A DNA stretch of 47,536 bases, taken from the NCBI GenBank assembly GCA_003326205.1, contig LWTK01000062.1, positions 1 to 47,536 on the forward strand, read 5' to 3'. The notes below the pieces were generated by a model. The model searched no databases and was not told the origin of the DNA. It saw nothing but the letters and a program-made list of their open reading frames with translations. This document shows positions 33,320 to 41,980 of the stretch, in pieces. Numbering within the stretch: position 1 is the stretch's first letter; each line of letters begins with the position of its first letter. A program made the translations under genes and the position numbers. Source of the DNA: Nostoc sp. ATCC 43529. GTDB taxonomy: Bacteria; Cyanobacteriota; Cyanobacteriia; Cyanobacteriales; Nostocaceae.

Positions 33320-34237
33320 TTAGTCACGCGTTATCAATTTTGGTTTTGGTTTTGGTTTTGGTGTCTGTTGTGGCACAGAAGTATTATCTTTTCTAGGTGC
33401 TGGCGGCGCTTTTAGTGCTGCCTTCTTTGCTGCTTGTTGCACTGTAGCTTTATCCTTTTTAGATGCTTTGAGAAATTTAGGTGCAGTTTCTTGTGGTGGA
33501 GCTAGTAACGCAACAAAACCGAAGACATCACGCCCTGGCAGAAATTTTGCCTTGAGGGTGACAAATGCCGGATGCCCTTGATCTTCTTTTGGGGTTTTGG
33601 GATTAAATCTGAAGGGACGAAGGGGTGCATCCTTCCATAGCATTGGTACATGGCTAGCTTTCATGTATCTCACCTTTTGGGCAGGCTCGGCTTGTTTAAT
33701 ATATTCCAGCCTTTCACGAGTAAAGTTGCGGAACACAGAAATGCAGGGAGTCTGGCAGACGGGAATAAACTGCCACAGTCCTGAGAATTTAAACTCGTTG
33801 TCTTCTAACTCTGCTGAAACTGTCTGTTGTTCTCGGCCCTTGTCAAAGCCCACAAGCTGAAAAGCCATTTGATGTGGTTGCTCTTTACGTGGAAAATGAA
33901 TGACTTTTGGATAAACCACCAGCCGTTGAGTTAAGTTGCCAGTAGTTTCTATTTCTTTGCTAAGAGCGTCAAATACTTTGCGTTTTCGAGGAATATAAAA
34001 AAGTTGGTATTGAGAGCGACCGATAGTAACAGTGTTTTTCCCATCCTCGCTTAAGTTGACCTCCCCAACAATTACCCCAACAGCTTGAAATATCGCTCCA
34101 GCGTCTTCAATATCTGTATCTGTCTGTAACTCAGCATCAATATTAACTTGCTCTCGTGGGGATGGAGTTTCAAGTGGAGGGACAGCTTGGTTTGACTGAT
34201 TGGGGGTAGGTTCGACAGATGGCATGATGATTGTCAA
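33320..34237 (-). CDS. Unknown conserved-type plasmid protein
   Basis: 305 residues. A short Pro/Gln-rich N-terminus precedes a beta-rich core from about residue 45 (AIFQAVGVIVGEVNLSEDGK, TIGRSQYQLFYIPRKRKV, VVYPKVIHFPRKEQPHQMAF). A middle segment (FSGLWQFIPVCQTPCISVFR) follows, and the C-terminus is basic and Pro/Lys-rich (QQTPKPKPKPKLITRD). The core could be an OB-like or similar nucleic-acid-binding domain; this is inference. I recall similar proteins on Nostoc plasmids but no function. It stands alone with a terminator downstream. Confidence 0.65.
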   Translation of the reverse strand: MTIIMPSVEPTPNQSNQAVPPLETPSPREQVNIDAELQTDTDIEDAGAIFQAVGVIVGEVNLSEDGKNTVTIGRSQYQLFYIPRKRKVFDALSKEIETTGNLTQRLVVYPKVIHFPRKEQPHQMAFQLVGFDKGREQQTVSAELEDNEFKFSGLWQFIPVCQTPCISVFRNFTRERLEYIKQAEPAQKVRYMKASHVPMLWKDAPLRPFRFNPKTPKEDQGHPAFVTLKAKFLPGRDVFGFVALLAPPQETAPKFLKASKKDKATVQQAAKKAALKAPPAPRKDNTSVPQQTPKPKPKPKLITRD

Positions 34238-34268
34238 GAGTATGCAAATCGCGGTCTAATTCAATCTT

Positions 34269-34400
34269 AATTGTCTACAATTATCACCAGCAGAATTTGA
34301 TCCAGTCTTTAGAGCTAAGGTGTGGCTTAAGGATTTATCAAATGCAGAAGTTAAGCAAATTGCCAATCTTACTCAATCAAAGGTAGGCTTGAGTCACTAA
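34269..34400 (+). pseudogene. Short coding-like remnant
   Basis: A plus-strand frame after an upstream stop, without a start codon, reads NCLQLSPAEFDPVFRAKVWL and then KDLSNAEVKQIANLTQSKV before TAA at 34398. The amino-acid composition is typical of real protein and the frame is otherwise unexplained. It overlaps the last codons of the minus-strand gene at 34397. Probably the remains of a truncated gene. Confidence 0.3.
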
Positions 34401-34981
34401 ATAAAATCCTTTTTACTGACATACATTGCTTTAACTTGAGTACCTTCAAGTCCCAAATAAACAGCAGCTTCATTAGCTGGGATAAAGGTAAGAGCGCGAT
34501 AAAACTTTGTTTTATCTTCCAGTTCAAATCTTCGATTTGAGAGTTTTTCTAAATCTTCCTGTGATGGAAATTCTGCGGACTCATACCAAAATAAATGACT
34601 TCTAATATTCTCTGTTTTAATTTCTTTATGAGATTGTTTGCAACTACCAAACTCAAGTAGATAGGCAGCATGGAGCAAGGGAAGCCGACTATGAAGAAAG
34701 TATTCGATGAATTTCGATATTTGATAACTTTCTAATTCTCCTAGTCGTTTTTCTCCACCTAGCTCTGGATAAAAAGTTGCTAAATAATAAAGCTTGTGTA
34801 CGTCAACGGTAGATACTATCCTATCGGCTAAGTCTGTAGCATGAGCTTTGGCTGACTCATCGCTCACAAATTCCTCAATTTTGAGAATTTCTCCTTGGGC
34901 TTCAAAAAGATATTTTTGAGAACCAGAAGAATTGTGATTGGAAGTACCTATAAATTTATTTGGCTGTAAACTAGTGTTCAT
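34397..34981 (-). CDS. Unknown 194-residue protein
   Basis: Soluble, mixed alpha/beta composition. Segments include YLFEAQGEILKIEEFVSDES, FYPELGGEKRLGELESYQIS and, near the end, EAAVYLGLEGTQVKAMYVSK. No motif identifies a family. The gene is preceded by nearly 280 bases without a gene and followed by the 33320 gene in the same direction, with a coding remnant between them. Confidence 0.55.
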   Translation of the reverse strand: MNTSLQPNKFIGTSNHNSSGSQKYLFEAQGEILKIEEFVSDESAKAHATDLADRIVSTVDVHKLYYLATFYPELGGEKRLGELESYQISKFIEYFLHSRLPLLHAAYLLEFGSCKQSHKEIKTENIRSHLFWYESAEFPSQEDLEKLSNRRFELEDKTKFYRALTFIPANEAAVYLGLEGTQVKAMYVSKKDFI

Positions 34982-35258
34982 GATTCAATTCCAAAGTTAA
35001 GCGAACGCTATTTATACCAGAACCAGTAAAAAGTCTAGCCCACCTACAAGTAACAATGAACACCGTAAACAAAAGTGTCTATTATTACTCATAGATGAGT
35101 GCTGACTTAAGCAGATGCATAAAAATAAATCTCCAGCCTTGGTAGTTAATTTGTGAGCGTAGTCGGGTATTCGCTTCTAATTTGGCTGGAGATTTATTTA
35201 CTAGTAGGTGTCTTACTTACTCATCAAGTTGAAATTGGATTTATTTGTCGGGGAACGC

Positions 35259-35507
35259 TCAAGGGACTTTTTCTTCACCATTGGTATCTTTTAAGTCAAA
35301 AAGCTCCCTGATATCAACATCGAGCCTCTGGCATACTTTGAGAACCCTGATTACAGCACCCAGGTTTCTACCGTTCTCCCAATTTTGAACTGTTGTTTTG
35401 GTCAATCCAGTCTGTTGGGCCAACTCATCTTGGCTTAACCCTTTGTTTTTTCTGTATTCTGCAAGCTTAGAAATTACCTTGGGTTCATTATTTCCCTGCT
35501 TTGACAT
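35259..35507 (-). CDS. XRE-family repressor-like protein
   Basis: 82 residues, essentially one Cro/C1 HTH: KLAEYRKNKGLSQDELAQQT, GLTKTTVQNWENGRNLG and VCQRLDVDIRELFDL. The ATG at 35507 has no clear Shine-Dalgarno sequence; a 22-bp palindromic operator begins 4 nt upstream, and two more lie in the divergent intergenic region. This makes autoregulation, and control of the divergent gene at 35782, likely. Confidence 0.8.
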   Translation of the reverse strand: MSKQGNNEPKVISKLAEYRKNKGLSQDELAQQTGLTKTTVQNWENGRNLGAVIRVLKVCQRLDVDIRELFDLKDTNGEEKVP

Positions 35508-35510
35508 CTT

Positions 35511-35653
35511 TTAGTTAAACCAATTTAGCTAATTCAATTGACGTAGCTAAGTAGATTTGGCTAAATAACTATAAAGACGATAGCAACCGTCCCGAAAAAA
35601 CGCAGCTACCGCCTTTTAGTCCCAAAACAACTTAGCCAAAACGACTTAACTAA
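35511..35653. promoter_or_regulatory. Three 22-bp palindromic operators (TTAGYYAA-N6-TTRRCTAA)
   Basis: Site 1: TTAGTTAA/TTAGCTAA (35511-35532). Site 2: GTAGCTAA/TTGGCTAA (35543-35564). Site 3: TTAGCCAA/TTAACTAA (35632-35653). Each pair is exactly 14 nt apart, start to start, and together they fit one palindromic consensus with a single mismatch. Sites 1 and 2 are 32 bp (about three turns) apart. They fill the region between the XRE gene and the divergent gene at 35782, the classic layout of a phage-like switch region. Confidence 0.7.
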
Positions 35654-35781
35654 TTATGTAGTAATAGCTTGATAGCGATCAAGCGATCGCTGTTTGTTGT
35701 TGCAACTTAATTTTTTTTTGATGCCTCGTTGATGTGAATCATGAATGAGGCTGATTCGTGTGATTACTAGTCTCGCTAAAG

Positions 35782-36405
35782 ATGGCAAATATTCTGCAAG
35801 CAGAAGTCAAGGTTATGGGAACCAGGACACTTGCGATACATCACTTTGGCATTGACGCATTGCCGTTAGAAGCTAAAGAAAAAGATGGTGTTGCTGGCAA
35901 CAGTCCCAATGAATGGAAAAAAACAGTTCTGATGGACGAGGAGAGGCAACTATTTCTGCTGCCAACTTACTTTTTTGGCGCAATCAAATATGGCGGTAAA
36001 ACAGTTAAGCGTGGTAAGGGTAACTTTCTTGCAGATATTGCCAGCACCTTGCAAGTAATGGACGATCAAATTTATATCCAAAATAGTGCCTTTGAACCAA
36101 TAAAGCTGCCAGATCCTCCTCAGGTAATTGAGGCAGGAACTGTTAAAAACGAGAAGCTACCCGATAGCTATGTCGAAGTAATTGGTGTTCGTAACCCATC
36201 TACTAAAGCCAGAAATATCCGCTATCGTGTTGTGGTCAAACCTGGGTGGCGCTGCTCGTTTACTATTCTGTGGGATTCTGTAATTGTTGATCGAAAGTCA
36301 TTAGAGGCAGCTATCGTTAATGCTGGTACCTTAGTCGGCATTGGCGATGGTAGAGGAAGCATTGGCTATGGACGTTTTGATGTGACTAGTTTTGCCATTT
36401 TTTAA
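35782..36405 (+). CDS. Unknown protein with RAMP-like glycine-rich end
   Basis: 207 residues. Beta-rich throughout (ILQAEVKVMGTRTLAIHHFG, LFLLPTYFFGAIKYGGKTVK, RYRVVVKPGWRCSFTILWD) and ending LVGIGDGRGSIGYGRFDV. The GxGxGRxxxGxGRF tail resembles the glycine-rich loop of RAMP/Cas7-like ferredoxin-fold RNA-binding proteins, but no other Cas protein is present. It could equally be a phage-type protein. It is divergent from an XRE repressor across three operators and is followed by a pentamer-repeat tract and an HNH endonuclease gene. Confidence 0.65.
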   Translation: MANILQAEVKVMGTRTLAIHHFGIDALPLEAKEKDGVAGNSPNEWKKTVLMDEERQLFLLPTYFFGAIKYGGKTVKRGKGNFLADIASTLQVMDDQIYIQNSAFEPIKLPDPPQVIEAGTVKNEKLPDSYVEVIGVRNPSTKARNIRYRVVVKPGWRCSFTILWDSVIVDRKSLEAAIVNAGTLVGIGDGRGSIGYGRFDVTSFAIF

Positions 36406-36410
36406 TATAT

Positions 36411-36500
36411 GTTGCGTTCTGTTGTGTCCAGTCCAGTTGCGTTTAGTTACGTTGAGTCACGTCATGGCAAGTTAAGTCCTGTCAAGTCATGTCATGTTAT
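36411..36500 (+). repeat. Degenerate pentanucleotide tract (GTYNN) x 18
   Basis: From 36411 to 36500 the sequence divides into 18 consecutive 5-mers, 17 of which begin GTT or GTC: GTTGC, GTTCT, GTTGT, GTCCA, GTCCA, GTTGC, GTTTA, GTTAC, GTTGA, GTCAC, GTCAT, then GGCAA, GTTAA, GTCCT, GTCAA, GTCAT, GTCAT, GTTAT. It lies between two genes and runs into the first codons of the HNH gene. Short tandemly repeated sequences are known in heterocystous cyanobacteria, but this degenerate 5-nt phase is unusual. Confidence 0.75.
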
Positions 36501-36880
36501 CAAGCAATAATTATTTACAAATCAAGGAACGTCGTCAGCATCCAAACCTTCCGGTTTTTTGGTGGCGACGCCAGCCACTAGAACAATGGAAAGTTACACG
36601 CCAACGCATTTACAACCGCGATCGCGGTATTTGTCAAAGTCCAGCGGATTCACCTCCGAAAAAGGGTGGTCTGTGCATGGGTCAAATAGAACTTAGAACT
36701 GCCCACATTGACCATATTCGTCCATTATCATCTGGCGGTAGCAACCACGCTTCAAATTTGAGAACCCTTTGCCCCATTTGTCATACTCTTAGACTCGATA
36801 GAAAACACGAGGGGATGAAAAGTAGGTTAGTCACCAAGGGCTTAATCCCAGTAAACTGGAAAAATTTTGTTTGGGATTAA
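36494..36880 (+). CDS. HNH endonuclease
   Basis: 128 residues. The HNH core is HIDHIRPLSSGGSNHASNLR (His-Asp-His, then Asn) ending LCPICHTLRLDRKHEG with the final His. Cys pairs (GICQ and CPIC) may bind a structural zinc. It is preceded by VFWWRRQPLEQWKVTRQRIY. The ATG at 36494 falls in the last units of the GTYNN tract and has no Shine-Dalgarno sequence, so a downstream start cannot be excluded. It follows the 35782 gene by 88 nt and may be co-transcribed. Stand-alone HNH proteins occur in phages, plasmids and restriction systems. Confidence 0.8.
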   Translation: MLSSNNYLQIKERRQHPNLPVFWWRRQPLEQWKVTRQRIYNRDRGICQSPADSPPKKGGLCMGQIELRTAHIDHIRPLSSGGSNHASNLRTLCPICHTLRLDRKHEGMKSRLVTKGLIPVNWKNFVWD

Positions 36881-37008
36881 TTGTCTGCGATTGGACATAA
36901 AACCATCTCACAACTACATAATGCATAGTGATGAAGACGTAAAAAAAGACAGCAATGATTTCCTTAACGGAGGGTAGCAGTAGCAATTTCAGCGATCGCT
37001 TTGATTAC

Positions 37009-37551
37009 TCACTCCTCAATCGCCCTGGTTACGTCTGCGTTGCCTTTCAACTGCTGTTGTATCTGGTCTAATCCATTGCTAACTATTAGCATTTGCGATA
37101 AGGGCGCACATCCTTCGTTGACTAGTGTTTCAAAAGCCTCAAGAATATCGTAGGATTTTTTCTCCAGTCCGAGTAATTTAGCGCGTCTCTCAGAGACTTT
37201 TAGCAATATCCCAGCGGCCCTGATACTACCTTCTTGAAGCTGGGGCATTATATGCATCTCGATTTGTTCTAGGATTTTAAGCTCTCTTTCTCTAAGAATG
37301 GACTTGAAAGTTTTACTTGTTTGGTCACAAGGGGCTGGAATTTTTTCTAGCAAAGTGACTTCTGGCTTTTTATGTTCGTTTTGCGTGGCAAGAAAATCTT
37401 TTCGAGCTTTTTGCACTTCATCTCGAAAAGTTTCAGATTTTAGCCAGAGGCTTACAGCCTGTCGAGTAACTGACAGACTCCTTGCTACCTCAGATTGTGT
37501 CAACCCTTGGGCTAGTAGGGCGATCGCTTGCTTCTTTCTATCTTCAGACAA
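37009..37551 (-). CDS. HTH protein downstream of the replication gene
   Basis: 180 residues. The N-terminal HTH is QAIALLAQGLTQSEVARSLS followed by VTRQAVSLWLKSETF, as in terminase small subunits and Hin-type or transposase HTHs. The rest is helical (RERELKILEQIEMHIMPQLQ, RAAGILLKVSERRAKLLGLE). It is the last gene of a probable operon: replication protein, then a 59-residue ORF, then this gene. It may regulate copy number. A phage-terminase-small-subunit origin is an alternative. Confidence 0.7.
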   Translation of the reverse strand: MSEDRKKQAIALLAQGLTQSEVARSLSVTRQAVSLWLKSETFRDEVQKARKDFLATQNEHKKPEVTLLEKIPAPCDQTSKTFKSILRERELKILEQIEMHIMPQLQEGSIRAAGILLKVSERRAKLLGLEKKSYDILEAFETLVNEGCAPLSQMLIVSNGLDQIQQQLKGNADVTRAIEE

Positions 37552-37579
37552 TGGCTTGACAACTTGTCAAATTACTCTT

Positions 37580-37759
37580 CTATTTTGTCAAATTGTCAAG
37601 CTGATTGGGATTTTTCTGGTGGAATGCTTGAATGGCTCGAACTTTATCCAGAATTTGCAGACCTATTTTCAATCGCAATAGTGAAGTCTTCAAAAGGACT
37701 TGCCGATACTCCGCTATCTCTTGAGGCGTTGCTAAATATGATATTTGTGTTTTTGTCAT
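37580..37759 (-). CDS. Small ORF between the replication protein and HTH genes
   Basis: 59 residues: MTKTQISYLATPQEIAEYRQ, then a helical basic segment VLLKTSLLRLKIGLQILDKV and a polar end. It starts 40 nt after the stop of the replication gene and ends 28 nt before the HTH gene start, in the same direction. The ribosome site is weak (GAGAAC, 12 nt away). Its tight position and protein-like composition favour a real small gene, but paralogues are not known to me. Confidence 0.5.
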   Translation of the reverse strand: MTKTQISYLATPQEIAEYRQVLLKTSLLRLKIGLQILDKVRAIQAFHQKNPNQLDNLTK

Positions 37760-37799
37760 GATTGTTTGGTGTTCTCAAGATTGACTAGGTACACAAAGT

Positions 37800-40700
37800 C
37801 TAACCAGTGGCTAGCAATAGTTGATTTAAAGGAATTTCGCACTCTTGCTTGTCTCCCCAGCATTTACGAGCGATGGCTATTCCCCCTCTGACAGCTTTTA
37901 ATATATAGCTCCTAAAATGGTCAACTCCAAAAGCCTTTTCCTTAATCGTCTTTTGGTTAGCGATCGCCTCCTGTGCCAATTCCTCTAAAGAAGATGGTTG
38001 CTGACACTCTTGATGAAGTTGCCAAAGCCGCAATTGTTCATCCTTGGTTAGTAGCGGCCACGCCCGAGCAATTTCTGATTGGCTAAGATTGACTTCTCGC
38101 CAGTGTGAAACTTGTCGGAGTTTCACCGCCACTAATTCTGCTGATGACTGATAACTAACAACCGATAACTCTTGAGTAGTTGGTGCTGGTTGTCCCTCAA
38201 TCTGGATTTCATCTAAGACGGGTGATTCTTCCACTGCCATAATTCCCATCTCAATAGTTGCCACTTGAGCGATCGTTTCTTTAACTTCTGCTGTCCTCTG
38301 GCTGCTAACCGATACCTCTTCCCCAACTGCGTATGCATAGCCCGCCGCTCTCCTCGCTTGCTCAATTGTTAATACCTGCTCAACTTCTACAGGTGCGGCT
38401 TGCTCAACTATTACCACCTCTGGAATAATTACCCTTTGTGCTTCCAATTTGGCGGCGGCTGCTTTTTCTCGTGTCAGGGTATCGCGTTCTATCCATGCTG
38501 CAAAAACTTCATCGCGGCGATCGGTGATGGGTATAGCCTGGCCATCAACCAAAACCAGATTCCCCTTATCATCTTTTTGAAAGTCTGGAGCAGCGGCACC
38601 GAAAACCCAAACTTGATTGCCTCGTTTTCCCTCTCGCCGCAGTCGGGGGAATTTATGCCCAGTAAGAGACGCTAGTTTTTGACAAACTTGCATGGGAGTA
38701 TTTAGCTTTGCAAATGCATTACTCTTAGCGTCAAAAATTAGGCTCAAATCGTACTGATGAGTTTTTACTTTCTCAAATACTGCTTGTGCAAGTGGATGAT
38801 TGTTACTCAATCCTTCGGTTTCTCGAAGCTCTTTGTATCGAATCCAGTCTAAAGCATCGATTTTTTTACTAATTAAACTCTTATTAGTATCTACCATGAA
38901 GTAGTCACCATCGCCATTTTTGAGAGCGGTAGACATTACATTTTTTTCTCTATCAGGTAAAAACTCCCTACCCTCGCTAAAGTAGTAATCTAACCTAATT
39001 TGCGAATACCATTTTTTATCATCTTTCTCTACTAATTCCGGTGTAACCGGGACGTTATAACGTCTTTCTAATTCCCCTTTTCGATGTTGTAACTGTTCTA
39101 CTTCAGTCTTACAAGCTTGCTTACTTAGTTTTAAAAACTGTTCATCCGTAATGCTTTCAGATGCAGGTATGTTCTTACAGTATCTGGCGTATTGTTCTTT
39201 GCAGTTAATATCAATTGCTTGCTTGGTATTTTCTACTTCTAATGGTTCTGATAATTCATCTCTATCTACGTCACAGATGATATGACCTTCATCCTTTAAA
39301 TCGCTAATAATTTGTTTGGAATAATTGCCCATTCCATCATTAATGATAGCTCCCAATTTTGCCCAAGTATTTATATAAATATTGTCTAAACGCCCTTCCA
39401 AATCTTCTTCAAAACCAAGTTCAAGCAGCTTTCTACAGTTTGCTTTATCCTTGCGATATTCACCAGATAGAAGCCCATTTGCAGTACTTGAGCCATTGCC
39501 TACCCTATTAATTCCTATTCCATTTAGCCAGATATAACGAGGAACTGGGGGGCGATAGCGAGATAAGTGTTGCCTGACGCTATCTGTAGTTTGTACACCT
39601 TGAAAGATACCAAAAACAGCATCAAAATGCTTTTCATCAATGCTTACTCCAGTTTCAATTGTTGACGTAGTTAAGACTAAATCATAGTCTTTAATTACCT
39701 TGTTTAAGTCGCGTGTACATGCAAAGGCAGGATGTTCAGGAGCAGCTACAGTTTTAGAATCAATTCTTAAGATTTTCAAGTGTGGTAATAGTTTCTTATA
39801 GTATGCCTCCAAGTTATGAGAACCCCAACGAGAGCTAGCCTGTTGCCCCGATAAACAAACAAAACACTTCTCTCCATTCTCTAGTTTTTTAGTAAGTATT
39901 TCTACTAACTGTGCTGGATTTTTGCCCTGTACTAACTTCACTTGCCAAGGCTCTACAAATTTAAATGTATTCTCAACAATGAAAGTATCAATTTCTTGCC
40001 TGATTAATCCTTTAATAAAATCAATCCCGATATCATTTAAATCAGCATCAGCAATAAAAATTTTACCACCATAGTTGACAATATTAAGTAGCAGCTTTTT
40101 GAAGCTTTTAATTATTGCTACTCGGTCTTGTTGACAAGTACTAGATGAGAGTAAATGCCAAATTAATTGCATAATCTCATCAAGAACTAACCAGCATCCT
40201 TTCCAGTCATCAGGGTTAAATTTAGCTTGGCTTTTAGGGTGTAAGCTATCAATAACTAACCCCATCCCAAAATGTGAACCTTGTTCAGTCTCTTTAAGCT
40301 CAGTAACAAATGGTAATCCAAATTTTTCTACAATCTGTGTTGCCAGTTGTACCCGATGGGTAATAACCAGCACCTTTCTCTCACCACTACGAATTACAGG
40401 GTCAGTTATCAACTGGAAGAAATAAGTTTTACCCGTATTCTTTGGTGATTTTAGCGCGATTAGCTGTTTACCCGGTGGAATAGATATCTCACCCAAGTAA
40501 CGCTGGTTGAGGCTCAAGTCTGGAATATATGTGAGTCGTTTTAGTTGTTTGGTATTCCACTTATTCAAATCGAGAGCATCGCGGTAAATGCTATCAAATT
40601 GGTCACGACCGCAAGCCGCCAAAACATCATCAATCCCCTTGCCTAATGCTGGATGCCAAACCATTACTTTGACTTCACAATCATGTAAGCTTAATAGTTT

Positions 40701-41711
40701 GGCGGTCTTAGCGATCGCACCATTCACGCTTCTAATCGTGGTACGCTTGACATCGGCATCGAAACAGAAATAAATTCGCCTGCCTGGTTGAGCAAATACA
40801 GCTAACTGTGGAATCAGGTATGCTGAGCCATTATTCTCGCCGTACTCGTCTTTAGGCTGGCGACGGCCTCCCCACACTCCTGGTATGCCAATAGCGACAT
40901 ATCCACAGCTTAAAATTGCAGCCGTTTTTTTAGCACCCTCGCAGATGATAATGGGAATCTGGGTATTCTCCTTTACCCATTGCCAAAAAGCCCTATAGGG
41001 TAAACTTTGATAATTCTCCGGCAATGCCACATCATAGCGGCGGCTGATTAATTCCCAAATCCGGGCGGGAATCCGTAAGGCAAAAATTTCTGTGTCAACT
41101 TTGGGGGGATGCTCATACTTAATTGACTTGCTGTTACTCTCATCTGTCCTTGGTGTATTGGGCTTGAAGCATCCCCAGAAGGAATCTTCCCCAGTGAGAA
41201 TATTTATCCCACTACACCACCACCCACCATCACAGAGGTGAGCATATCGCTTCATATCTGCATCGCGTAACCGTCCATCATTACGGCGGCTGATTTTCTC
41301 CGAGTAGAGGAGGTAATCAAAAGGTGCATTCCCTAATAGCGATTTGAAGTTAAGCACCGCTATTTCACTGTCAATTGCACTCTCACCCCACTCTTGCCAG
41401 TGGCTTGGTTCAAAATTTTCTTTGACTGGCAAAATATCAGGTGCAAATGGTTCTTCGAGTCCTTGATGATTAGCCAATGCTTGAATTTGGCTACTGTCGC
41501 GATCGCCTTGGGCCTTATCATTTTGGCTGGAGGCATCTGCAATACTTCGATCGCCTTGGACATTGCTTTCCTTAAGTTTTGAGATTTCGTGCAAAACCCT
41601 TGGGGTACTTCTGCGGTTACCTCGCTTGTTGAATTTTCTGAAAAGCTGCCTGAACTCTTGATTTAGTGATTTTTGGGGTGAGGCTATCTTGGCGAATCCT
41701 TTGTGATTCAT
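37800..41711 (-). CDS. Plasmid replication protein, DUF3854 / CyRepA1-like
   Basis: 1303 residues. The N-terminal 120 residues are basic and disordered. A DUF3854 Toprim-like region follows at about 250-370: PIIICEGAKKTAAILSCGYV, YFCFDADVKRTT and GKGIDDVLAACG. A P-loop helicase-like region starts at about 415: IALKSPKNTGKTYFFQL (Walker A), CWLVLDEIMQLIWHL (Walker B), TSTIETGVSIDEKHFD and DSVRQHLSRYRPPVPRYIW. The long C-terminal part includes KLASLTGHKFPRLRREGKRG and a Glu/Val-rich linker. I place it with the cyanobacterial CyRepA1-type initiators (primase/helicase-like), which identifies this as a plasmid. Its start overlaps the upstream gene by 4 nt. The origin is probably in or near 42.2-42.9 kb. 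Confidence 0.85.
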   Translation of the reverse strand: MNHKGFAKIASPQKSLNQEFRQLFRKFNKRGNRRSTPRVLHEISKLKESNVQGDRSIADASSQNDKAQGDRDSSQIQALANHQGLEEPFAPDILPVKENFEPSHWQEWGESAIDSEIAVLNFKSLLGNAPFDYLLYSEKISRRNDGRLRDADMKRYAHLCDGGWWCSGINILTGEDSFWGCFKPNTPRTDESNSKSIKYEHPPKVDTEIFALRIPARIWELISRRYDVALPENYQSLPYRAFWQWVKENTQIPIIICEGAKKTAAILSCGYVAIGIPGVWGGRRQPKDEYGENNGSAYLIPQLAVFAQPGRRIYFCFDADVKRTTIRSVNGAIAKTAKLLSLHDCEVKVMVWHPALGKGIDDVLAACGRDQFDSIYRDALDLNKWNTKQLKRLTYIPDLSLNQRYLGEISIPPGKQLIALKSPKNTGKTYFFQLITDPVIRSGERKVLVITHRVQLATQIVEKFGLPFVTELKETEQGSHFGMGLVIDSLHPKSQAKFNPDDWKGCWLVLDEIMQLIWHLLSSSTCQQDRVAIIKSFKKLLLNIVNYGGKIFIADADLNDIGIDFIKGLIRQEIDTFIVENTFKFVEPWQVKLVQGKNPAQLVEILTKKLENGEKCFVCLSGQQASSRWGSHNLEAYYKKLLPHLKILRIDSKTVAAPEHPAFACTRDLNKVIKDYDLVLTTSTIETGVSIDEKHFDAVFGIFQGVQTTDSVRQHLSRYRPPVPRYIWLNGIGINRVGNGSSTANGLLSGEYRKDKANCRKLLELGFEEDLEGRLDNIYINTWAKLGAIINDGMGNYSKQIISDLKDEGHIICDVDRDELSEPLEVENTKQAIDINCKEQYARYCKNIPASESITDEQFLKLSKQACKTEVEQLQHRKGELERRYNVPVTPELVEKDDKKWYSQIRLDYYFSEGREFLPDREKNVMSTALKNGDGDYFMVDTNKSLISKKIDALDWIRYKELRETEGLSNNHPLAQAVFEKVKTHQYDLSLIFDAKSNAFAKLNTPMQVCQKLASLTGHKFPRLRREGKRGNQVWVFGAAAPDFQKDDKGNLVLVDGQAIPITDRRDEVFAAWIERDTLTREKAAAAKLEAQRVIIPEVVIVEQAAPVEVEQVLTIEQARRAAGYAYAVGEEVSVSSQRTAEVKETIAQVATIEMGIMAVEESPVLDEIQIEGQPAPTTQELSVVSYQSSAELVAVKLRQVSHWREVNLSQSEIARAWPLLTKDEQLRLWQLHQECQQPSSLEELAQEAIANQKTIKEKAFGVDHFRSYILKAVRGGIAIARKCWGDKQECEIPLNQLLLATG

Positions 41712-41980
41712 ACTGCCACCTCCCCAGATACCTTAGCCTTGGTTTCAATCTGGAGAAGTACGGCAGCCACCTGACCGCTAAACCAGTCAAGGTTTGCTAA
41801 TCGCTGTAAATATTCGCGTTCATCTTGAGTGATATTAGCCTCACGCAGTAACTCACAAGGATCGGGACAGGCACGCAAAGGCCCATCACAGCAACCCGAT
41901 CTCAAATATTTTCTACCTGTCCGGCGATCGCTAACGACATTGAGGTGAAATTCAAAGCCACAGTCAGGGCAAAGCTTCAT
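41708..41980 (-). CDS. Small Cys-rich (zinc-finger-like) protein before the replication gene
   Basis: 90 residues. The N-terminus MKLCPDCGFEFHLN and then GCCDGPLRACPDPCELL supply several Cys pairs suited to zinc binding. The C-terminal half is helical (DEREYLQRLANLDWFSGQV). It overlaps the replication gene start (ATGA), and its own ATG overlaps the upstream gene's stop. Its last codons form GAGGTGGCAGT, which serves as the ribosome site of the replication gene. A regulatory or loader role in replication is inference. Confidence 0.7.
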   Translation of the reverse strand: MKLCPDCGFEFHLNVVSDRRTGRKYLRSGCCDGPLRACPDPCELLREANITQDEREYLQRLANLDWFSGQVAAVLLQIETKAKVSGEVAV

